NCBI RefSeq assembly: GCF_016806835.2
Contig: NZ_CP086111.1
Span: 1,871,001-1,935,000, forward strand
Source: Skermanella rosea
Lineage (GTDB): Bacteria; Pseudomonadota; Alphaproteobacteria; Azospirillales; Azospirillaceae
Length of the DNA: 64,000 nt
Direction of reading: 5' to 3'
Positions 40,258-51,364 of this stretch are shown here, in pieces (the stretch's first letter is position 1; each line of letters opens with the position of its first letter). Position numbers and translations under genes: made by a program. The notes under the pieces were generated by a model. That model had not been told where the DNA came from. It was given only the letters and a program-made list of their open reading frames with translations, and searched no databases.

Positions 40258-41198
40258 GAGGCGCGCTCAAGGGTGCGGTCGGGCTGCTGTGCCTGATCCT
40301 GATGCCCGCGGACAGCCTCCTGGCCGCCGGGCGGAACTATGGGCTCGAGCCGCGCCGGATCGCGGCCGACACCTATGTGTTCGAGGGGGCCGCGGAGCAT
40401 TTCACCGCCGCGAACGGCGGGAACATCCTCAACTCCGGCTTCATCGTCACCGACGACGGCGTGATCGTCATCCAGACCGGGCCCAACCGCCGCTACGGCG
40501 AGGAGATGAGGGCCGCGATCGGCCGGGTGACGCCGCGGCCGATCGCGAAGGTGTTCGTCAGCAACCTTCATCCCGACTATTTCCTCGGCTCCCAGGCCTT
40601 CGCCGACGTGCCGATCGCCGCCCTTCCGGGCACCATAGACGGCATCCGCAGCGAAGGCCGGGCGGTCACCGAGAACATGTACAGGCTGATCGGCGACTGG
40701 ATGCGGGGAACCGAGATGGTCGTCCCGACCGAACCCGTGCTGGGCGCCACCGTCGTCTATGGCGGGCACAGGATTCGCTTGATGCCGCTGGCCGGTCACA
40801 CCGCGGCCGACCTCGCGCTGTTCGACGAGACCACCGGCGTGCTGTTCGCGGGCGGCCTCGTGTTCTCCGACCGGACGCCGACGACGCCGCACGCCGACAT
40901 CGCGCGGTGGCTTCGGTCGCTCGACGAACTGGAGGCGCTGGACATCGCCGTGCTGGTGCCCAATCACGGCACCGTCCGGTCCGACGAAGCCGCGATAGGC
41001 CAGACCCGGGATTACCTGACCTGGCTCGACGCGACCTTGCGCGGGGCGGCTGAGGCCGGCCTCGACATGAACGAAGTCATGGCGATCGAAATCCCGGCGC
41101 GATTCGCCGCCCTCAACGTCCTTCGGGAGGAATTCACGCGCTCGGTGGCGCACCTGTATCCCAAAATAGAACAATCTGTATTGCCGCGGGTGAACTAA
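40254..41198 (+). CDS. Metallo-beta-lactamase-fold protein of the quinoprotein relay
   Basis: 314 residues, exported ([15 protein letters not shown] leader). Overall MBL fold ([54 protein letters not shown]) matching the quinoprotein relay system zinc metallohydrolase group. The usual HxHxDH metal motif reads NLHPDY here (in [11 protein letters not shown]), so at least two ligand positions differ; His in AGHT and PNHG remain. Metal content may be reduced or altered. Translationally coupled to the SoxYZ-like gene. Confidence 0.85.
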   Translation: MRGALKGAVGLLCLILMPADSLLAAGRNYGLEPRRIAADTYVFEGAAEHFTAANGGNILNSGFIVTDDGVIVIQTGPNRRYGEEMRAAIGRVTPRPIAKVFVSNLHPDYFLGSQAFADVPIAALPGTIDGIRSEGRAVTENMYRLIGDWMRGTEMVVPTEPVLGATVVYGGHRIRLMPLAGHTAADLALFDETTGVLFAGGLVFSDRTPTTPHADIARWLRSLDELEALDIAVLVPNHGTVRSDEAAIGQTRDYLTWLDATLRGAAEAGLDMNEVMAIEIPARFAALNVLREEFTRSVAHLYPKIEQSVLPRVN

Positions 41199-41219
41199 AC
41201 AGGGTCCGATCCAGCTCCT

Positions 41220-41241
41220 CCCGCTTCCTTATGGAAGCGGG
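41220..41241 (+). terminator. Hairpin after the metallohydrolase gene
   Basis: Perfect 9-bp stem CCCGCTTCC/GGAAGCGGG with loop TTAT, 22 bases after the stop, followed by ATGATTTGCGTTTTC. A plausible attenuating terminator separating the relay genes from the separately promoted dehydrogenase gene. The 230 bases that follow are an AT-rich promoter-like stretch. Confidence 0.5.
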
Positions 41242-41469
41242 ATGATTTGCGTTTTCTTGATTTTTTATCGCCAGACCTATTGTACTTTTTGCCAATTGCT
41301 TGGGTCCGGCATGAGGTTAATCTCCCCGACCAAGGACAAACAGGCCTGCGGGGCCGGGAAGATTTGGCAAGGCCGGGGCTTGGCTGACGGGGCGGGGTTG
41401 CTCCGGCGGCCGCCCGGTGGCCCAGCGACCCGGCGCCGGCGTCGTGTGCTCTTGAGGGAGGCTGACTTT

Positions 41470-43242
41470 ATGAAGCGAATTAAGACGTCTTATGCCGTGG
41501 CGGGCGCCGTCGCCGGCGGGCTCGCCTTCGGTCTGGCGACGGGTGCCGCGCAGGCCGCCGGCCCGACCAACGACGACATCCTGAAGGATGCCCAGACGCC
41601 CGGCGACGTGCTGACCTATGGCATGGGCCACCAGGGCCAGCGCCACAGCCCGCTGAAGGCGCTGAACACCGACACGGTCAAGAAGCTGACCCCGGTCTGG
41701 GCCTTCTCCTTCGGCGGCGAGAAGCAGCGCGGCCAGGAGTCGCAGCCGATCGTCCATGACGGCACGATCTACGTGACCGGCTCCTACTCCCGCCTGTTCG
41801 CGCTCGATGCGCGCACCGGCGAGAAGAAGTGGCAGTACGAGGCGCGCCTGCCGGAAGGCATCATGCCGTGCTGCGACGTGGTCAACCGCGGCGCCGCCAT
41901 CCTGGGCGACAAGGTCTATTTCGGCACGCTCGACGCCCGCCTGGTCGCCCTCAACAAGGACACCGGCAAGGTCGTCTGGAACAAGAAGGTCGCCGACTAC
42001 CAGGCCGGCTACTCGATGACCGCGGCGCCGCTGATCGTCGACGGCAAGATCATCACCGGCAACTCCGGCGGCGAGTTCGGCGTGCTGGGCGCGGTCGAGG
42101 CCCGTGACGCCGAGACCGGCGAGGTGATCTGGACCCGGCCGACCATCGAGGGGAACATGGGGACCCTCGATGGCAAGGAAAGCACCATGACCGGCGTGCG
42201 GAACGCCACATGGACCGGCGACCTGTGGCAGACCGGCGGCGGCGCCACCTGGCTGGGCGGCACCTACGACCCCGAAACCAAGCAGCTCTTCTTCGGCACC
42301 GGCAACCCGGCGCCCTGGAACTCGCACCTGCGGCCGGGCGACAACCTGTACACCTCGTCCACGCTGGCGATCAACCCGGACAACGGCGAGATCAAATGGC
42401 ACTTCCAGACCACGCCGCATGACGGCTGGGACTTCGACGGCGTCAACGAGTTCATCTCGTTCGACCTGAAGAAGGACGGCAAGACCATCAAGGCCGGCGC
42501 CAAGGCGGACCGCAACGGCTTCTTCTTCGTGATCGACCGGACCAACGGCAAGCTGCTGAGCGCCACGCCGTTCGTCACCCAGACCTCCTGGGCGAAGGGC
42601 TTCGACCTCAACACGGGCCGTCCGATCTACAACGAGGAGAACCGTCCGCCGAACCCGATGGACGGCGGCGGCGCCGCGGCCGGGCAGGGCAAGCCGATCT
42701 TCGCGGCCCCGAGCTTCCTGGGCGGCAAGAACTGGATGCCGATGGCCTACAGCCCGGAGACCGACCTGTTCTACGTCCCGGCCAACGAGTGGGGCATGGA
42801 CATCTGGAACGAGCCGATCACCTACAAGAAGGGTGCTGCCTATCTGGGCGCCGGCTTCACCATCAAGCCGCTGTTCGACGACTATATCGGCGCGCTCCGC
42901 GCGGTCGACCCGAAGACCGGCAAGATCGTGTGGGAATACAAGAACCCGGCTCCGCTGTGGGGCGGCGTCCTGACCACCGCCGGCAACCTGGTCTTCACCG
43001 GCACGCCGGAAGGCTTCCTGAAGGCCTTCGACGCCAAGACCGGCGCCGAGCTGTGGAAGTTCAACACCGGCTCGGGCATCGTCGGCAGCCCGGTCACCTG
43101 GGAGATGGACGGCGAGCAGTATGTCTCGGTCGTGTCGGGCTGGGGCGGCGCGGTCCCGCTGTGGGGCGGTGAAGTCGCCAAGAAGGTCAAGGACATCAAC
43201 CAGGGCGGCATGCTCTGGGTGTTCAAGCTGCCGAAGGCCTGA
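41470..43242 (+). CDS. PQQ-dependent alcohol dehydrogenase, lanthanide-type signature
   Basis: 590 residues. Periplasmic quinoprotein (signal peptide ending ATGAAQA) with an eight-bladed propeller. Vicinal Cys134-Cys135 (MPCCDVV) form the ring over PQQ. Metal/active-site residues are Glu202 (GGEFGVLG), Asn279 (GTGNPAPWN) and Asp321 in GWDFDGVNE; the extra Asp323 two residues on is the mark of lanthanide-dependent XoxF/ExaF/PedH enzymes. AGGGAGG precedes the ATG. It oxidises ethanol or other primary alcohols, giving electrons to the cytochrome at 38086. PQQ synthesis genes are not in the window. Confidence 0.93.
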   Translation: MKRIKTSYAVAGAVAGGLAFGLATGAAQAAGPTNDDILKDAQTPGDVLTYGMGHQGQRHSPLKALNTDTVKKLTPVWAFSFGGEKQRGQESQPIVHDGTIYVTGSYSRLFALDARTGEKKWQYEARLPEGIMPCCDVVNRGAAILGDKVYFGTLDARLVALNKDTGKVVWNKKVADYQAGYSMTAAPLIVDGKIITGNSGGEFGVLGAVEARDAETGEVIWTRPTIEGNMGTLDGKESTMTGVRNATWTGDLWQTGGGATWLGGTYDPETKQLFFGTGNPAPWNSHLRPGDNLYTSSTLAINPDNGEIKWHFQTTPHDGWDFDGVNEFISFDLKKDGKTIKAGAKADRNGFFFVIDRTNGKLLSATPFVTQTSWAKGFDLNTGRPIYNEENRPPNPMDGGGAAAGQGKPIFAAPSFLGGKNWMPMAYSPETDLFYVPANEWGMDIWNEPITYKKGAAYLGAGFTIKPLFDDYIGALRAVDPKTGKIVWEYKNPAPLWGGVLTTAGNLVFTGTPEGFLKAFDAKTGAELWKFNTGSGIVGSPVTWEMDGEQYVSVVSGWGGAVPLWGGEVAKKVKDINQGGMLWVFKLPKA

Positions 43243-43282
43243 GGCGGTTCCGAAGGTTCGGGACGCATACTGGAACGGGTGC

Positions 43283-43310
43283 GGGGGCCGGTGCGAACCG
43301 GCCCCCTTTT
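43283..43310 (+). terminator. Intrinsic terminator of the dehydrogenase gene
   Basis: Perfect 10-bp stem GGGGGCCGGT/ACCGGCCCCC with tetraloop GCGA, followed by TTTT. Strong rho-independent terminator 41 bases after the stop codon. Confidence 0.9.
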
Positions 43311-43418
43311 CCCCTCGGGAACAGCGCTTTTGTGACGAGTTCCATCTTGCATCGTGCCGTAACCCGAAGCACACTCGGCTACCAGGAAACGCCGCTACAA
43401 CGAGCGCAATAAGCAGCC

Positions 43419-44084
43419 ATGTGCAAGGTTCTGATCGCGGATGACCATCCGCTGTTTCGAGACGCCCTGAAGACTGCGCTCTCGCTTTCCGTCGAGGGCA
43501 GCCTTCCCACGGAAGCCTCCAACCTCGAGGAAGCCATCGAGGCGATCCGCGCGCAGGGCGATTTCGACTTGGCGCTGCTCGACCTGTCCATGCCGGGGGT
43601 GAACGGCTTCAGCGGCCTGCTGGCACTCCGCGCCCAGTTCCCGGCCCTGCCGGTCGTGATCGTCTCCGCGCACGAGGACGCCAAGCTGGTCTATCAGGCG
43701 ATCGACTACGGCGCCGTCGGTTTCATCCCCAAATCGACCCCGCGCGAGGAGATGGCGGAAGCCCTTCGCACCGTCATCAAGGGCAACGTCTATGTTCCGC
43801 CGCACATCCAGCGCGAGCAGCGCACGACGGAGTGCAACGGCCGCGACGACGATGCCGAGATCGCCCGCCGGATCGCGACCCTGACCGCCCAGCAGCTCCG
43901 GGTGCTGGAAATGCTCGGCACCGGCAAGCTGAACAAGGAAATCGCGTTCGAGCTGAACATCGCCGAGACGACGGTCAAGGCCCACGTCTCCGCGATCCTC
44001 CAGAAGCTCAAGGTCTACAGCCGCACCCAGGCGGTCGTCTTCGCCTCCAAGCTCCATTTCGACAGCTTCCAGGGCGCCCGGTAA
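43419..44084 (+). CDS. LuxR/NarL-family response regulator
   Basis: 221 residues: REC domain with DD near the start (IADDHPLF), phosphorylated Asp in ALLDLSMPGVNG and Lys in GFIPKS, then a LuxR-type HTH (LTAQQLRVLEMLGTGKLNKEIAFELNIAETTVKAHVSAIL). The position after the quinoprotein genes fits the ExaE/ErbR/AgmR regulators of ethanol oxidation. No histidine kinase is encoded nearby. A target in the 37843-38085 region is an inference. Confidence 0.93.
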   Translation: MCKVLIADDHPLFRDALKTALSLSVEGSLPTEASNLEEAIEAIRAQGDFDLALLDLSMPGVNGFSGLLALRAQFPALPVVIVSAHEDAKLVYQAIDYGAVGFIPKSTPREEMAEALRTVIKGNVYVPPHIQREQRTTECNGRDDDAEIARRIATLTAQQLRVLEMLGTGKLNKEIAFELNIAETTVKAHVSAILQKLKVYSRTQAVVFASKLHFDSFQGAR

Positions 44085-44117
44085 TCAGCTTCTGGAACGG
44101 GTAACAGATTTACTTGT

Positions 44118-44193
44118 CCACAGATGAACGCAGATGGACACAGATAATTATTCGAGATCTTCCTTATCTGTGTCCGTCTGCGTTCATCTGTGG
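44118..44193. repeat. 30-bp inverted repeat with 16-bp spacer
   Basis: Arms 44118-44147 (CCACAGATGAACGCAGATGG...) and 44164-44193 are inverted copies matching at 29 of 30 positions. The CAGATG/ATCTGTG text is that of a repeat family met in many unrelated bacterial genomes between genes. Placed between the convergent response regulator and the methylase remnant, it would make a very strong RNA hairpin on both strands. Confidence 0.85.
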
Positions 44194-44236
44194 ATGATAA
44201 AATCACTTCGCACCCATTGATCGATGCTCTGGCCCG

Positions 44237-44935
44237 TCAGAACCCCTGTGCGGGAACAACAGCCGTGATGTGCCGGGGCGCCGCCATTCGGTCCGCGGCG
44301 CGCCGGGTAGGCACCATCATGCTCCGGGAAGGATCCAGATCGAAGGGCGCTGTCCAGACCTTGGCGAGCCGGTTGCGGATCTCCGCCCGGGTGAGGTCGT
44401 CGAGCAGGATGCGGTAGCTTCCGGCGTCGGGGAAATGGTCGTAGCGCAGGCCGGTTCCGCTGAAGTCGGCGAACAGCTCGATCGAATGCCCGACATCGAC
44501 GACGATGACGAAGGGCGGCGGGCCTTCCCGGGCGGGCAGGGCGCGGGCGTAGGCCAGGGCCTGCAGTCGGGCGTCGTTCATCGTGCGCTCCCAGTGCTTG
44601 CCGCCGCGGACCGCCGTGCCGCGCCGGGTCTTCAGCGACAAGGTCTTATGGTCGCTGCCCTGTTTCGCCTCCAGCACGAAGCAGCCGCGCTTGTAGAGGT
44701 CGATCCTGCCCGTGCTGACCGCACCGTAGGCACGTGGATACGCCACTTTCCGTTCGAACACATAGAGATTGTAGCGGTCGTCGTCCCGCGTGGGGTCGGG
44801 CCTGGAAACCCCGATCAGATCGCACAGTTCCGACAGGAACAGCTGGCAGTTCGCGCGCTCTCCGGCGCCGGATTCCTTCCATCGGTTGATGAAGGCTTGA
44901 ACGGGGTCGGCGATCACCGCGGATGCGAACTTCAT
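44237..44935 (-). pseudogene. N-terminal remnant of an MmeI-type (type IIL/IIG) restriction-modification enzyme
   Basis: 232 residues resembling only the first quarter of roughly 1000-residue fused endonuclease-methyltransferases: FINRWKESGAGERANCQLFLSEL, DDRYNLYVFERKVAYP, and a PD-(D/E)XK-type nuclease core with Asp79 (STGRIDLYK) and Glu89-x-Lys91 (VLEAKQG). The match ends at about LDPSR and the frame closes after 25 more codons, so the helical linker, methyltransferase and target-recognition parts are gone. The sequence next to the break is the 30-bp inverted repeat. Start ATG 44935 by similarity. Probably a non-functional relic, though a free nuclease domain cannot be excluded. Confidence 0.75.
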
Positions 44936-45149
44936 GAGGGAACCCATGGTGGATGTTCCCGTCAAAATACATTCGTACTCACACGAAGGCAATTTTATGC
45001 ATCCGGGTGCGACAGTATTGTTTAATTAGAAAGAAATTTAAGTTTACCCCAATACTTGTTCTGAAACAATAAATTTTACAGCCAAGTCGCGATTGTGAAC
45101 AGGGGTTGAAGATATTAGCCCAGTAGTCGGTCGGTCGAGCGGTGCGGGC

Positions 45150-46325
45150 TTACCGGTCGATACGGACGCGCAGGCGCACGAGATTTCGGGTCCAGCCGGT
45201 CTTGCATCCATCCATCGTGATTCGGGTCATGTAGATATAGGCGTCGTCGTCCGTGTCCTCGAAGTTGCGCGACGGGCTATCGGGATCGACCAGCGACGGA
45301 TAGACCACCGGCCGGGTGTCGCATCCCTTGTTCAGGGTGACCGGCGTCGGGAACAGCAGCCGGGGCGGCGACCATGCCAGCAGGTCGGGGCTGGTGCTGT
45401 AGAAGACGCCGTCGACCGTTGCGCCGTCCGCACCCGTGGGCTGGCGGTGGGTGAACAGGCCGATATAGAGGCCGGATGGACGGTGCAGGCTGAGGCTGGT
45501 CATCAGCCGCGTCAGGCCGGGAACCGGCGTGCATGTCGCCGGCGGGCCGGCCGGGTTCGGTTCTTCCCGGTAGGGGTCGATGAAGCGGACCGTGAAACCG
45601 CTGCCGTCCCAGGCCCGCCAGGACGCCGGGTCGTCCAGGCGGTCGGTCCGCATCAGGCAGATGCCGAAGGCCTGCTCGCCCTGCGGGGCGGCGCTGAACA
45701 TCGTGTAGAAATAGTCGCCGCGCCGGATGATGTTGGCAGGGTTGAACAGGCCGCTCCGCTTGCCGCGGTTGGGGTCGTACCGGTACGGGACGCCCGCGAC
45801 CAGTCGGCGGCCCTCGGGCGCCTTGAAGGTCCGGCCGCCGTCGACCGAGACGGCGTAGGTGATGGTGTTGTACCAGCACTCCATGTAGCCCCCGGACGGG
45901 CAGAGGGCCGGGCGCCGGTGACCGTGGAACTCGTTGTGGACCAGCGCATGGACGGTCCTGCCGTCGAGGGTGTAGGTGCTGGTGATCCAGCCCCGGTCGT
46001 CGAAGGCCGAGGGGTCGTCGTCGTTGGCGCCCTCGTACAGGATGTCGCAGGAATGCCGGAGATGGTCGAGGTCGGGACCGGCCATGCCCCGGTTGGTCCA
46101 GTGGCTGGCGATCAGGCGGACGGTGCCGTCATGGGCGCGGAAGACGCTGGCCGGAACGTCGGGCACGTCGAACTTCTCGCAGGCGTCCCGGGCATGGTCG
46201 AAGACGATCTCCGGCGCCGCTCCCGGCGGAATGGTCAGGGTCAGGGCGGAGGCTTCAGGCGCCGCGAGCATCGGCAGCAGCAATGCCGCCAGCAGGCGGA
46301 CCGGTGCGGAGCATGTCGGCATCAT
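45150..46325 (-). CDS. Secreted propeller-like protein of unknown function
   Basis: 391 residues. Signal peptide (LLAALLLPMLAAPEASA), then a body with spaced motifs like five-bladed glycosidase/sialidase-type propellers (VSVDGGRTFKAPEGRRL, RSGLFNPANIIRRGDYFYTMFS, GVFYSTSPDLLAWSPPRLL). Four to six Cys suggest disulfides. No catalytic set is clear, so glycan binding or hydrolysis is only a suggestion. The 160 bases downstream (44990-45149) are AT-rich without a gene. Confidence 0.75.
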   Translation of the reverse strand: MMPTCSAPVRLLAALLLPMLAAPEASALTLTIPPGAAPEIVFDHARDACEKFDVPDVPASVFRAHDGTVRLIASHWTNRGMAGPDLDHLRHSCDILYEGANDDDPSAFDDRGWITSTYTLDGRTVHALVHNEFHGHRRPALCPSGGYMECWYNTITYAVSVDGGRTFKAPEGRRLVAGVPYRYDPNRGKRSGLFNPANIIRRGDYFYTMFSAAPQGEQAFGICLMRTDRLDDPASWRAWDGSGFTVRFIDPYREEPNPAGPPATCTPVPGLTRLMTSLSLHRPSGLYIGLFTHRQPTGADGATVDGVFYSTSPDLLAWSPPRLLFPTPVTLNKGCDTRPVVYPSLVDPDSPSRNFEDTDDDAYIYMTRITMDGCKTGWTRNLVRLRVRIDR

Positions 46326-46383
46326 TCATCTCCGGTTGCTTTCGGGACATTTCCCATGAACCGGAGATTTTAGGTGCCGTTGG

Positions 46384-47316
46384 TTAACGGATAGCTGACA
46401 CCTCGTCCAGCCCGACATCCCAGGGCGGGACCCCGCGGAAATGTCCGGCCAGGAAATCGACGAAGCTCCGGACCTTGGGCGACAGGTTGCGGGCATGGGG
46501 ATAGACCGCGTAGGCACTGGGCTGCGGCAGGGCGTGGTCCGGCAGGACCGTGACCAGCCTGCCGTCGCGGAGCGCGTCACCGACGATGAAGGTGGGCTGC
46601 CGAACGATGCCCTGGCCGGCGATCGCCGCGGCCACCAGCGCGTCGCCGTTGTTGGCCGACAGGCTGCCGGTCACGCGCACCACCGTCTCCACGCCGTCCG
46701 GCCCGACCAGCGTCCAGTCGAGCGGGGTTGGGGAGTAGGTATAGAGCAGGCAGTTGTGCCCGGCGAGATCCTGGGGCGTGCGCGGCGCTCCATGGCGACC
46801 CAGGTAATCGGGGGAGGCGCACAGGACGATCCGGATCGGGGCGAGGCGGCGGGCGATCAGGCTGGAGTCGGTCAGACGGGCGATCCGGATCGCGACATCG
46901 TAGCCTTCCTCCACCAGGTCGACCTGCCGGTCGTTGAGCACCAGGTCGATCCGGACTTGCGGGTGCCGCTCGCAATAGGCGGCCAGGGCGGAAGCGAGAT
47001 GGGGGCTTCCGAAGCTCATGGGGCCGTTGACCCGCAGCGTGCCGCGGGGTTCGGCCTGCAACTCGCTGGCGACCCGCTCGGCCTCGCTCAACTGGTCCAG
47101 GATGCTGGCGCATTTCTCGAAGAAGGCCAGCCCGGCCTCGGTCAGGCTCTGCTTGCGGGTCGTGCGGTTGAGCAGGCGGACGCCCAGCCGGTCTTCCAGC
47201 TGCTGGATATGGCGGCCGACCATCGCCCGGGACAGGCCGAGATCCTCGGACGCCGCGGCCTGACTCCCCAGTTCCACGGTGCGGACGAAGGCGGCGAGGG
47301 CGGTGATCCTATCCAT
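46384..47316 (-). CDS. LysR-family transcriptional regulator
   Basis: 310 residues: N-terminal winged HTH (FVRTVELGSQAAASEDLGLSRAMVGRHIQQLEDRLGVRLLNRTTRKQSLTEAG in outline) and a periplasmic-binding-like effector domain. It is divergent from doxX with a 170-base gap containing a TTTATGCATGAATG segment, the usual arrangement for a regulator and its target. The effector is unknown. Confidence 0.93.
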   Translation of the reverse strand: MDRITALAAFVRTVELGSQAAASEDLGLSRAMVGRHIQQLEDRLGVRLLNRTTRKQSLTEAGLAFFEKCASILDQLSEAERVASELQAEPRGTLRVNGPMSFGSPHLASALAAYCERHPQVRIDLVLNDRQVDLVEEGYDVAIRIARLTDSSLIARRLAPIRIVLCASPDYLGRHGAPRTPQDLAGHNCLLYTYSPTPLDWTLVGPDGVETVVRVTGSLSANNGDALVAAAIAGQGIVRQPTFIVGDALRDGRLVTVLPDHALPQPSAYAVYPHARNLSPKVRSFVDFLAGHFRGVPPWDVGLDEVSAIR

Positions 47317-47485
47317 GAAGCGGTCTTCCCGATTGTATACGCGGAGTGGCTTATTTATGCATGAATGGGCGGATTAACCGCCAGTCGTTTTCAATGCACA
47401 GTTCTGTCCATCAGGGGACCGGACAATCCGCCCCTTTCACCAAAACGGGCCCGCGGGACGGGCCCCGGATCGGGATGGACTGACA

Positions 47486-47938
47486 ATGAACGCTTCTCAC
47501 TCGACCCACTCGCAGGCCGATTACGCCGCTCTTCTGCTGCGGGTCAGCCTCGGCATCCTCTTCCTCGCCCACGCCGGGCTGAAGATCTTCACCTTCACGA
47601 TTCCGGGCACGGTGCAGTTCTTCGAGACCATCGGCTACCCCGGCTTCTTCGCCTACCTGGTCATCCTGGGCGAGCTGGGCGGCGGCCTCGCCCTGATCCT
47701 GGGCGCCTGGACCCGCGCGATCTCCATCGCCCTGCTGCCGATCATGGTCGGCGCCACGCTCCAGCACCTGCCGAACGGCTGGATGTTCGGCAGCACCGGC
47801 GGCGGCTGGGAATTCCCCGCTTTCTGGACGGTGACGCTGCTGGTCCAGGCCCTGCTCGGTGCCGGCGCCTATGCGCTGAAGCCGGAGAAGCTGCTGGGCA
47901 TCGGCGGCGCCGGACGCACCGCTCAGGCCGCCCGCTGA
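47486..47938 (+). CDS. DoxX-family membrane protein
   Basis: 150 residues, four hydrophobic segments with LLLRVSLGILFLAHAGLKIF, GELGGGLALILGAWTR and MVGATLQHLPNGWMF as in the DoxX/YphA group. Function in bacteria is poorly known (redox or quinone-linked). Likely controlled by the divergent LysR regulator. A strong terminator follows. Confidence 0.9.
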   Translation: MNASHSTHSQADYAALLLRVSLGILFLAHAGLKIFTFTIPGTVQFFETIGYPGFFAYLVILGELGGGLALILGAWTRAISIALLPIMVGATLQHLPNGWMFGSTGGGWEFPAFWTVTLLVQALLGAGAYALKPEKLLGIGGAGRTAQAAR

Positions 47939-47960
47939 CCGCAGCGTAGTCCCGAACGAA

Positions 47961-48000
47961 AAAGTGCCCGGGAGCATCGGCCGATGCTCCCGGGCACTTT
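47961..48000. terminator. Bidirectional terminator between doxX and gap
   Basis: Perfect palindrome with 20-base arms: AAAGTGCCCGGGAGCATCGG and its complement, with A-run on one side and T-run on the other. It serves doxX on the plus strand and gap on the minus strand (stop 30 bases away). Confidence 0.92.
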
Positions 48001-48030
48001 CAGCCACGTCAGGACTTCAGGTCGGGCTGC

Positions 48031-49038
<1,008 letters not shown>

Positions 49039-49083
49039 CGATTCCTCCTATCCCAATACGTTCGCGGGCTTTGACGCGCCCGT

Positions 49084-51099
49084 TTACAACTTGGCCTTGG
49101 CGGCCGTCACCACGGCATCGGCGGTAATGCCGAAATGCTTGTAGAGATCCTGGTAGGGCGCCGATTCGCCGAAGCTCTTCATGCCGACGAAGGTCCCCTT
49201 GCGGCCGATATAGCGGTCCCAGCCGTGGCGGACCTGGGCCTCGACGGCGATGCGGACCGTGTTCTCGCCGATCACCTCGTCCTGGTAGGCCTCGTCCTGC
49301 TCCTCGAACAGCTCCATGCTGGGCATGGAGACCACGGCCGTGCCGATTCCCTCGGCCTGGAGCGTGGCCCGGGCCTGAAGGGCGATCTCCACCTCCGACC
49401 CGGTGGCGAAGATCGTGACCTTCCGCTCGCCGTCGGCCGGGGCCAGGATATAGGCCCCCTTGGCGGACAGGTTCTCGGTCGTGTGCTCGGTCCGGACCGT
49501 CGGCAGGTTCTGGCGGGTCAGCGCCATCAGCGACGGGCGGTGGACGCTCTTCATCGCGATCGCCCAGCACTCCGCCGTCTCGACCGCGTCGGCCGGGCGG
49601 AAGACCAGCAGGTTGGGGATGGTGCGCAGCGCCGGGACATGCTCGACCGGCTGGTGGGTCGGGCCGTCCTCGCCCAGGCCGATGCTGTCATGGGTCATGA
49701 TGAAGATCGTGCGGCTCTTCATCAGGGCGGCGAGGCGGATCGCCGGGCGGCAATAGTCGCTGAAGGTCAGGAAGGTGCCGCCGTAGGGAATGATGCCGCC
49801 GTGCAGCGCCATGCCGTTCATCGCCGCCGCCATGCCGTGCTCGCGCACGCCGAAATGGACGTAGCGGCCGTGGAAGTCGCCGCGCTGGACGGCGCCGGTG
49901 TTCTTCACGCGGGTGTTGTTGCTGGGCGTCAGGTCGGCGGAGCCGCCGATCAGCTCGGGCACCGCCGGGACCAGGACGTCGAGAACATTGCCCGAGGCCA
50001 CGCGGGTCGCCAGCTTCGGCTGCTCGGCCGAGACCTTGCTCTTGAAACCATCGATCACCGCGTCGAAATCGGCCGGCAGTTCGCCTGAGACGGCGTGGGT
50101 GAAGCTCCTGCGCAGGCTGTCGTCGGCGCCGTCCAGGCGGGCCTGCCAGCTCTCCCGCTCTGCCACGCCGCGCTGGCCGAAGCCGCGCCAGACCTGGGTG
50201 ATCTCTTCCGGGACGATGAAGTGCTCGTGGGTCCAGGCCAGCTTCTCGCGCGCGGCCTTGATCTCGTCGGCGCCCAGCGGGGAGCCGTGGCAATGGTGGG
50301 TGCCGCCCTTGGTCGGCGCGCCGTAGCCGATGATGGTCTTGCAGGCGATCAGGGACGGGGCGTCGGTGGTCCGGGCGTACTCGATCGCCGTGGTGATCTG
50401 CTGCGGATTGTGGCCGTCGATCTCGCGCACGTCCCAGCCATAGGCGCGGAAGCGGTTCAGCGTATCGTCGGTGAAGCTGAGGCTGGTCGGGCCGTCGATC
50501 GAGATCTGGTTGTCGTCCCACAGGACGATCAGCTTGGACAGGCCCAGGTGGCCGGCGAAGGACGCCGCCTCGTGGCTGATGCCTTCCATCAGGTCGCCGT
50601 CGCTGGCGATCACGTAGGTGTAGTGGTCGACCAGGTCGTCGCCGAACCGCGCGTTCAGGATGCGCTCGGCCAGCGCCATGCCGACCGCGGTGGAGATGCC
50701 CTGGCCGAGCGGGCCGGTGGTCGTCTCGATCCCGCCGGACTGGAGCACTTCCGGGTGGCCGGGGGTCTTGCTGTGGAGCTGGCGGAACCGCTTCAGCTCG
50801 TCGATCGTCATCTCCTCGTAGCCGGTGAGATGGAGCAGGCTGTACAGCAGCATCGAGCCGTGGCCGGCGGACAGCACGAAGCGGTCGCGGTCGGGCCACT
50901 GCGGCGCCTTGGGATCGAACTTGAGGAACTTGCCGAACAGCACCGTCGCCACGTCGGCCATGCCCATCGGCATGCCGGGGTGGCCGGACTTCGCGGCCTC
51001 GACCGCGTCCATGGCGAGTACGCGAATCGCATTGGCCAGCTGCTCGTGCGGAACGCCGGCAGGGCTTGCGGGGGTCGCGGAGGTGGGCGGCGTCGGCAT
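49084..51099 (-). CDS. tkt: Transketolase
   Basis: 671 residues. Thiamine-diphosphate signature [20 protein letters not shown] with Asn in DDNQISIDG, early His in SGHPGMPMG, and the C-terminal half with [14 protein letters not shown]. Moves two-carbon units in the non-oxidative pentose phosphate pathway. Start ATG 51099 ([12 protein letters not shown]) with AGGA upstream was preferred to an in-frame codon at 51189. Cotranscribed with gap. Confidence 0.97.
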   Translation of the reverse strand: MPTPPTSATPASPAGVPHEQLANAIRVLAMDAVEAAKSGHPGMPMGMADVATVLFGKFLKFDPKAPQWPDRDRFVLSAGHGSMLLYSLLHLTGYEEMTIDELKRFRQLHSKTPGHPEVLQSGGIETTTGPLGQGISTAVGMALAERILNARFGDDLVDHYTYVIASDGDLMEGISHEAASFAGHLGLSKLIVLWDDNQISIDGPTSLSFTDDTLNRFRAYGWDVREIDGHNPQQITTAIEYARTTDAPSLIACKTIIGYGAPTKGGTHHCHGSPLGADEIKAAREKLAWTHEHFIVPEEITQVWRGFGQRGVAERESWQARLDGADDSLRRSFTHAVSGELPADFDAVIDGFKSKVSAEQPKLATRVASGNVLDVLVPAVPELIGGSADLTPSNNTRVKNTGAVQRGDFHGRYVHFGVREHGMAAAMNGMALHGGIIPYGGTFLTFSDYCRPAIRLAALMKSRTIFIMTHDSIGLGEDGPTHQPVEHVPALRTIPNLLVFRPADAVETAECWAIAMKSVHRPSLMALTRQNLPTVRTEHTTENLSAKGAYILAPADGERKVTIFATGSEVEIALQARATLQAEGIGTAVVSMPSMELFEEQDEAYQDEVIGENTVRIAVEAQVRHGWDRYIGRKGTFVGMKSFGESAPYQDLYKHFGITADAVVTAAKAKL

Positions 51100-51364
51100 G
51101 GTGACGGGTATCCTGGCTAGGTTCTGAACGCTCGATTCCCGGTCGCCCCCACTGGTCGGGAGAGGCGGCAACCCGGGTGCGCGCGGCATTGCGACAAGGC
51201 TTCAAAATTCTGAAACGCCGGCACCATGCCGCCGCCGGTTGCCCACGTCAACACGCGAGATGCCGGTATGTGGCGTCTGCGAAGCGTGGTTGACGGCGGC
51301 GCGGGCGCGCCTCTAAGGTCGGGGCCGACTGGTTTCACTTCTGCGCAGGATCGGCTTCGCCCCG

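Noticed and set aside
44085-44200. Hairpin region read as a small regulatory RNA gene
   Set aside because: The whole signal is explained by the 30-bp inverted repeat; no promoter-like sequence or separate terminator was found.
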